37,760 nucleotides of DNA from contig SLKG01000166.1 of the NCBI GenBank assembly GCA_007134735.1, forward strand, positions 1 through 37,760. Reading direction: 5' to 3'. Below the pieces are notes generated by a model. It did no database searches. It was not told the origin of the DNA and saw only the letters and a list, made by a program, of their open reading frames with translations. The stretch's first letter is position 1. Each line of letters opens with the position of its first letter. The DNA is from Kiritimatiellia bacterium. GTDB taxonomy: Bacteria > Verrucomicrobiota > Kiritimatiellia > SLAD01. Position numbers and translations under genes: made by a program. Below, piece by piece: positions 33,187 to 37,760 of the stretch.

Positions 33187-34686
33187 GTGAAAACTGAGGC
33201 AATGGGCTTAAAGAGAAAAAGGCCTTCCGGAAAACGGCTGCTGGCAGTGACCGCGGCCATATCGGCCCTGTTTCTTACTGCCACATATGCGGATCCGTTC
33301 CGAATCGGCGTATGGGCTGAACACGATGCCGATGAAATAATCCATCTGTGGCAACCGACCGTAGATCATCTCAACCAATCCCTTCCCGGCCATGCCTTTT
33401 CCCTGCAACCGGTTAACGGGGATGAGCTGCTGGACCGGATGAGTCGCGGGGAATTGGATTTCGCCATTATTGAACCGGGCCTGCTTCTCCCGCTGAAGGA
33501 GGCGGCGGAGGCCAAGGTGCTGGCCACCGCGCTGACCCGACTGCGCGATACGCACTATGCGCACACGGCCGGGGCTCTCCTGGTACAACGGGATCGGCGC
33601 GACATCACCTCCCCGCGCGACCTGCGCGGCAGACGGATCGCATCCGGCGACAGCCGCTCGCTGGGAGATTGGCTTTCCATTAAACGGGAACTCGCCCAGC
33701 GGGGACTTTGCCCGGATCGCCACGGCATGGTGGTCCGTTTCGTGGGGGACCCTACGGCCGCGGTACAGGACGTGATGGACGGAAGAGCGGATGTTGCCGC
33801 CGTCCGAGCGGGGACCTTGGAACATATGAAAGCAGTCGGACTGGTCCCCGCGGGGACATTCAAGACGCTGCGTTTCGATCACGTGCGCCCGGAACCGCCG
33901 GCCCGGGCCATTCCGGCCGTGACCAGTACACGTGTGTATCCCGGCTACCTCTTTGTGGCCGGGACCGATCCGTCACGGGACATTCTTCACAAGGTAGCGG
34001 CGGCCCTGATCGGTATGCCCCCGGTTACACTGCGAACAACGGATCACGCCCGGCCGAACGCATGGACGGTTCCCGAATCCGATGCCCCAATTCATGACTG
34101 TTTCCGGGAATTGCGCCTTCCGCCCTACGAGCGGTACGGGGAAGCGTTATTCGTGGATGTGGTTCGGGAGCATATGTATTGGTTTATCGCCGCGGGCGCG
34201 GCATTCATCCTGTCCATCGCGGTCAACATCTATATCACCTTGCTCAACCGGGCGTTGGCGGCCGAGATCAAAGTGCGCAAGGGCGCCGAGGCTGCGCTTC
34301 GTGAAAGCATCACCCGGTTCGAACACATCGCCGCCTGCTCCTCCGACTGGATTTGGGAAACGGACGCGGAGGGGCATTACATCTATTCCAGCTCCATTGC
34401 GCAACAGATGATCGGATATACCGGGGAAGAGCTTAAGGGCATGCATTATTTTGAGTTGTTCGCCGCGGTTGAAAGAGAACGTCTTCTGGCCGAAGGAACG
34501 CTACCGCTAGCGAATGGCAGACGTGTCTTCCGTGAACGGTACCGCATGCGGACCAAGGATGGCCGGGTCGTCATTCACGAAACCACGGCGGAACCCGTGC
34601 GCGACGAAAACGGACGCCTGGCTGGATATCGCGGCGTCAACCGTGACATAACCGATCAGGTCCGTTTTGTGCGACTCCGGACATAG
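33187..34686 (+). CDS. PhnD-like periplasmic sensor with transmembrane PAS domain
   Basis: This is a 499-residue membrane sensor without a kinase domain. A signal or first membrane segment (about 17-34) leads to a PhnD/TtrS-like substrate-binding domain at about 36-310: FRIGVWAEHDADEI, DELLDRMSRGELDFAIIEPG, SPRDLRGRRIASGDSRS, VVRFVGDPTAAVQDVMDGRADVAAVR. A second membrane helix (about 331-354) and a short linker are followed by a PAS domain (about 378-490, WIWETDAEGHYIYSS, GYRGVNRDITDQ). TtrS-type kinases use the same periplasmic module to sense oxyanions such as tetrathionate; the ligand here is unknown. The start is GTG at 33187, just after a G10 tract; ATG at 33202 is an alternative. It probably signals through the two genes downstream. 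Confidence 0.78.
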   Translation: MKTEAMGLKRKRPSGKRLLAVTAAISALFLTATYADPFRIGVWAEHDADEIIHLWQPTVDHLNQSLPGHAFSLQPVNGDELLDRMSRGELDFAIIEPGLLLPLKEAAEAKVLATALTRLRDTHYAHTAGALLVQRDRRDITSPRDLRGRRIASGDSRSLGDWLSIKRELAQRGLCPDRHGMVVRFVGDPTAAVQDVMDGRADVAAVRAGTLEHMKAVGLVPAGTFKTLRFDHVRPEPPARAIPAVTSTRVYPGYLFVAGTDPSRDILHKVAAALIGMPPVTLRTTDHARPNAWTVPESDAPIHDCFRELRLPPYERYGEALFVDVVREHMYWFIAAGAAFILSIAVNIYITLLNRALAAEIKVRKGAEAALRESITRFEHIAACSSDWIWETDAEGHYIYSSSIAQQMIGYTGEELKGMHYFELFAAVERERLLAEGTLPLANGRRVFRERYRMRTKDGRVVIHETTAEPVRDENGRLAGYRGVNRDITDQVRFVRLRT

Positions 34687-34726
34687 GCCGGGCGCCATCA
34701 AACCGGGGAATCGAGACGGTGCGGCC

Positions 34727-36616
34727 ATGAAATCCGAGAAGTATGCTGCCAATCCAATTCACGTCTTGCTGATGGAAGACGACCCGGCGGTGTCGCGGCT
34801 GATCGAGCGGCATCTCACCGATCAGGGCTTCACCGTGGATACCGCACCCGATGGGGAAAGCGGCCTCGCCATGTTCAATCCGGGTACGCACGATATTCTT
34901 CTGGTGGATCACAAAATGCCCAAACGCGCGGGGCTGGATGTGCTCCGCGAATTTAGAAAGCGGGGGCTTTCCCCCGCCGCCATCCTGATCTCCGGCCTGG
35001 GGGCGGAGGAAGTAGCCGTGGAAGCGCTTAAGCTGGGCGCTCTCGATTACGTGGCCAAGGATCCCCAAGGTCTATTTCTGAAACATCTGGGCGATTCCAT
35101 CACGAACGCCATTCAGCGACATCGGGAAAACGAAAAGTTGCGAATCGCGGACGAAGAGCAGACCCGATGGCTTCATGAGCTCAAGCAGCGCATCCGGGAA
35201 CTGGGCTGCCTGTACGGAATTGAAAAACTACTGTCCGCGGAAAGCGAATCGATCGATACCGCACTCGAAACGGCGGTCAACCTCGTGCCGTGCGCAGCCC
35301 GGAATCCCGATAACTGCTGGGTTCGTCTGCTGATGAACAATCGCGAATACCGTTCCGACGCCTATATCGATTCTCCCTGGAAAATACGCATCGATCTGGA
35401 TGTCCGGGATGGCGCCCCCTCTTTTATGGAGGTGGGCCATCGCGAACACCCCCCGGAACAGGATGAGCCGCTGTTTTCACCGGAGGAAATGGAACTCTTG
35501 AACTCGGTGGCGGATCGCCTGGCGGATTTTTATGACCGTTGGCGCACGGAATACGAATTGCACGTGACCCACGAAGAGATCCGAAAAATGCAGCGCGCAC
35601 TGGAACAAAGCGCCAGCGCGGTCATCATTACCAATCCCAAAGGCACCATCGAGTACGTCAACGCCGCGTTCACGGTCATGACGGGCTATTCCCGGGATGA
35701 AGCCGTCGGACAGACGCCGCGCTTGCTCAAGTCGGGCTTGATGCAGGAACAGGAGTACGCAGACCTTTGGCGTAATCTACGATCCGGCCGGGAATGGCGC
35801 GGAACGTTCCATAACCGAAGAAAAGACGGCTCGCTATACTGGGATCACTCCACCATCTCCCCCATTATCAATCCCGACGGGGGGGAGGTGACCCATTTTG
35901 TCGCCGTCAAGGAGGACATCACAGAGGAGAAGGAGGCCGAACAGCTTCGTTATGCCGTCCTGCAACTTTCCGCCGACGTCGCCGGATGCGCCACGGAAGA
36001 TGAAATCTGCCGGGTGGTCGTCGAAGGCATCCGCGAAAAAATGCATGTGGATCGCTGCGGCTTGTTTCTCGGCGACCCCGAAGACCCTGTCTTTCACGGA
36101 ACGTACGGGACCGACCTGAACGGACACACCACCGACGAGCATGACCACGCCTGGAATATACGGGCGGAGCGGGACGTCGAGGAGCTGTTTGCATCCGCCA
36201 CCTTTAAGTCGGGCTTTCCGCTCGGCCGACCGGAAAGCCGCCCCGGCGAAGAGGACCTGGCGAGCACTTTTGTGGCTCTCCGTCAGTCGGGACGCGTATT
36301 CGGGATCATCAGCATCGACAACCGCATGTCTCGCCGTCCGGTAACGAATAACCAGATGTCGCATATCGCACTGCTGGCCGAGGTGTTGGGCAATGCCCTG
36401 CAGGTGGCTCGGGCCCGCGAGGAAACCAACCGGGCCAATGAGGAATTGGAAGCATTCAATCGCGCCATGGTGGGCAGAGAACTCCGGGTTATCGAACTCA
36501 AGGAGGAAGTCAATGCCCTGTTGAATGAACAGGGAAAGCCGAACCGCTACGAACCGATTTGGAACAAACAAACGGAGGACCATGCTCCACGACGAGGAAA
36601 GAGCGCACGTAGATAA
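34727..36616 (+). CDS. REC-GAF-PAS-GAF signalling protein without output domain
   Basis: This is a 629-residue cytoplasmic protein. Residues 11-125 are a receiver domain with Glu17/Asp18/Asp19, phosphoacceptor Asp61 (LLVDHKMP), Ser89 and Lys111. About 155-271 is a probable GAF-like domain. About 287-403 is a PAS domain with PAC motif (AVIITNPKGTIEYVNAAFTV, FVAVKEDITEEKEAE). About 406-565 is a second GAF domain (VVVEGIREKMHVDRCGLFLG, VFGIISIDNRMSRRP). A coiled tail (NRAMVGRELRVIELKEEVNA) of the type found before kinase domains follows, but the protein ends there. I chose the ATG at 34727 because the receiver fold begins there. Its end overlaps the histidine kinase gene by 35 bases, suggesting coupled translation and a physical partnership. 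Confidence 0.8.
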   Translation: MKSEKYAANPIHVLLMEDDPAVSRLIERHLTDQGFTVDTAPDGESGLAMFNPGTHDILLVDHKMPKRAGLDVLREFRKRGLSPAAILISGLGAEEVAVEALKLGALDYVAKDPQGLFLKHLGDSITNAIQRHRENEKLRIADEEQTRWLHELKQRIRELGCLYGIEKLLSAESESIDTALETAVNLVPCAARNPDNCWVRLLMNNREYRSDAYIDSPWKIRIDLDVRDGAPSFMEVGHREHPPEQDEPLFSPEEMELLNSVADRLADFYDRWRTEYELHVTHEEIRKMQRALEQSASAVIITNPKGTIEYVNAAFTVMTGYSRDEAVGQTPRLLKSGLMQEQEYADLWRNLRSGREWRGTFHNRRKDGSLYWDHSTISPIINPDGGEVTHFVAVKEDITEEKEAEQLRYAVLQLSADVAGCATEDEICRVVVEGIREKMHVDRCGLFLGDPEDPVFHGTYGTDLNGHTTDEHDHAWNIRAERDVEELFASATFKSGFPLGRPESRPGEEDLASTFVALRQSGRVFGIISIDNRMSRRPVTNNQMSHIALLAEVLGNALQVARAREETNRANEELEAFNRAMVGRELRVIELKEEVNALLNEQGKPNRYEPIWNKQTEDHAPRRGKSARR

Positions 36617-37760
36617 GGCGGAAAATGTTCGCCGTGTGGAGATGGCATGGATCACTCCGTTCCGTCGGTATGCCCCCGCCCTGCTGGTCGTGTGTGTGGC
36701 CGGCCTGCTTTCAGTGGCGTTCTGGGCCGCGCCCATCGAACGAGCGGCCTTTCGCAACGTCCAGGTTTTCACCGCGCTGCTGGCCGTGATCTACACGGCG
36801 TTGGCGGCACTGGTGGCACACCTCTGCGTTGAAGCCCGCCGCCAGGACACCATTGCAAAACGTGAACGCGCGGATGCGGAAAACCTGTATGGCCTGAGCG
36901 AACGGCTCGCCACCACGCTTGAGAGCATCGGGGAAGGAGTGATCACCACCGACCGGGACGGCATGATCACCTATGCGAACGGCGTCGCCGCGCACCTTAC
37001 CGGATGGCCGGTCTCCCGGGCGCTCGGCGCACCCATTCGAAAAGTCGTACGCATCATGCCCGAAAACAGCCGCAAGGCCATCGAACATCCGTTGGCCCGG
37101 GTACTCGAAGGCGGGGAACGCGTCCGTGAAGACGACGCCGTTGTGCTGTTGGATCCGAACGGCAAGAAATCTCACCTGATTGCATATCATGGGGAACCCA
37201 TCATTGATCGCGAGGGCTGGCTCGCCGGGGGTGTCCTGGTGTTACGGGACGTGACCCATTTGCGCGCCGTACAACGGCACCGCAAACAACTCATCGAAGA
37301 ATTGTCCCAGGCCAATGAACGTCTCCGCCGGGAAGTGGCCCATCGCGAGGAAGGCCGGCGCGCCGCGCTGAATATCATGCAAGATGCGCAACTCGCGCAA
37401 GCCGCTCTTCGGAAAAGCGAGGCCAACCTGCGCGAAACCAATGCCGCCCTCGAGGAATATGCACGAGTGGCCTCCCATGACCTCCAGGAGCCCCTCCGGA
37501 AAATCGAAAGTTTTGCCCAGGTGCTGGTCGAAGACTACGGCGACCGGTTCGATGAGCAGGGACGGGAATATCTGGATATCATGGTCCGCTCCACCCGTCG
37601 AATGCGTCAACTCATACGGGACATCCTTGCTTTTTCCCGGGCGGGCACTTCGGAACGCCCCTTTGTTCCTGTCGATTTGAACAATGTGCTGGCAATCGTC
37701 AAAGACCATCTCTCCGAACGCATCCAGGAACGAAACGCGCGCATTGTCACAGGCCGCCTA
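36582..37760 (+). CDS. Membrane PAS-domain histidine kinase (partial)
   Basis: The gene runs off the right edge after 393 codons. Two membrane helices (about 30-50, YAPALLVVCVAGLLSVAFW, and 60-83) enclose a very short periplasmic loop. A PAS domain at about 110-230 (LESIGEGVITTDRDGMITYA, GGVLVLRDVTHL), a coiled coil, and a HisKA domain follow. The phosphoacceptor is His299 in ASHDLQEPLRKIESF, a form typical of phytochrome-like kinases. The ATPase domain must lie beyond the window. The ATG at 36582 has GGAGG three bases upstream and lies inside the end of the preceding gene. The kinase may phosphorylate the receiver domain encoded just upstream, with the PhnD-PAS protein as ligand sensor; this is inference from the operon. 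Confidence 0.85.
   Translation, partial: MLHDEERAHVDKAENVRRVEMAWITPFRRYAPALLVVCVAGLLSVAFWAAPIERAAFRNVQVFTALLAVIYTALAALVAHLCVEARRQDTIAKRERADAENLYGLSERLATTLESIGEGVITTDRDGMITYANGVAAHLTGWPVSRALGAPIRKVVRIMPENSRKAIEHPLARVLEGGERVREDDAVVLLDPNGKKSHLIAYHGEPIIDREGWLAGGVLVLRDVTHLRAVQRHRKQLIEELSQANERLRREVAHREEGRRAALNIMQDAQLAQAALRKSEANLRETNAALEEYARVASHDLQEPLRKIESFAQVLVEDYGDRFDEQGREYLDIMVRSTRRMRQLIRDILAFSRAGTSERPFVPVDLNNVLAIVKDHLSERIQERNARIVTGRL

Noticed and set aside
33009-33284. Possible 91-residue minus-strand gene in the gap after smc
   Set aside because: It overlaps the start of the PhnD-PAS gene, has no ribosome-binding site or motifs, and reads through the G10 tract.
35834-36772. 312-codon frame opposite the REC-GAF-PAS-GAF gene
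   Set aside because: It spans two well-supported plus-strand genes and shows no family features.

Overview
This is a gene-dense, GC-rich chromosomal segment from a Gram-negative bacterium. lpxA and fabZ (lipid A and fatty acid synthesis) and several lipoprotein or signal-peptide genes imply an outer membrane. Several features fit the PVC superphylum (Verrucomicrobiota, Kiritimatiellota or Lentisphaerota-like): the aberrant IspD-like protein, Fn3-like 'GGTVxDDG' modules in secreted proteins, and abundant short palindromic intergenic repeats. This taxonomic guess is inference from gene style; no rRNA is present.

Layout. 1-1.4 kb (minus): start of a secreted, possibly secretin-like protein, then lpxA and fabZ. 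1.5-4.3 kb (minus): a MotA/TolQ/ExbB-type channel with a long coiled-coil tail and two overlapping ExbD-like partners; only one partner keeps the intramembrane Asp. 4.5-6.7 kb (plus): a D-2-hydroxyacid dehydrogenase and a parvulin-type PPIase lipoprotein. 6.7-10.9 kb: tRNA-Leu(CAG), a secreted unknown, a metallophosphoesterase, acylphosphatase, a membrane-anchored unknown, glutaminyl-peptide cyclotransferase and an IspD-like cytidylyltransferase. 11.1-20.7 kb (minus): a long housekeeping run in the order trpS-scpA-scpB-pheA-hisC-aroF-tyrA-aroA-cmk-plsC. Much of it is overlapping or tightly spaced, but inverted repeats interrupt it on both sides of scpA and after scpB. Together these genes make phenylalanine and tyrosine from the DAHP and chorismate branch points, and supply CMP kinase, phosphatidic acid synthesis and the ScpAB part of condensin.

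20.7-29.3 kb is different: three large secreted proteins separated by repeat-filled spacers. They are two divergently transcribed endonuclease/exonuclease/phosphatase-fold enzymes (one of about 1406 aa with duplicated adhesion-like modules) and a subtilisin-like protease. The spacers hold an interspersed repeat with three gap-free 103-bp copies plus degraded ones, and several other perfect hairpins.

29.3-32.9 kb (plus): a full-length smc, so all three condensin subunits lie in the window. 33.2-37.8 kb (plus): a three-gene sensory cluster consisting of a PhnD-like periplasmic sensor with a PAS domain but no kinase, a REC-GAF-PAS-GAF protein without an output domain, and a membrane histidine kinase cut by the window edge. 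A run of ten G lies just before the first start codon.

Most interesting candidates: the asymmetric ExbB/ExbD/ExbD motor, the split PhnD sensory system with its G10 tract, the modular secreted nuclease-like pair, and the repeat families.
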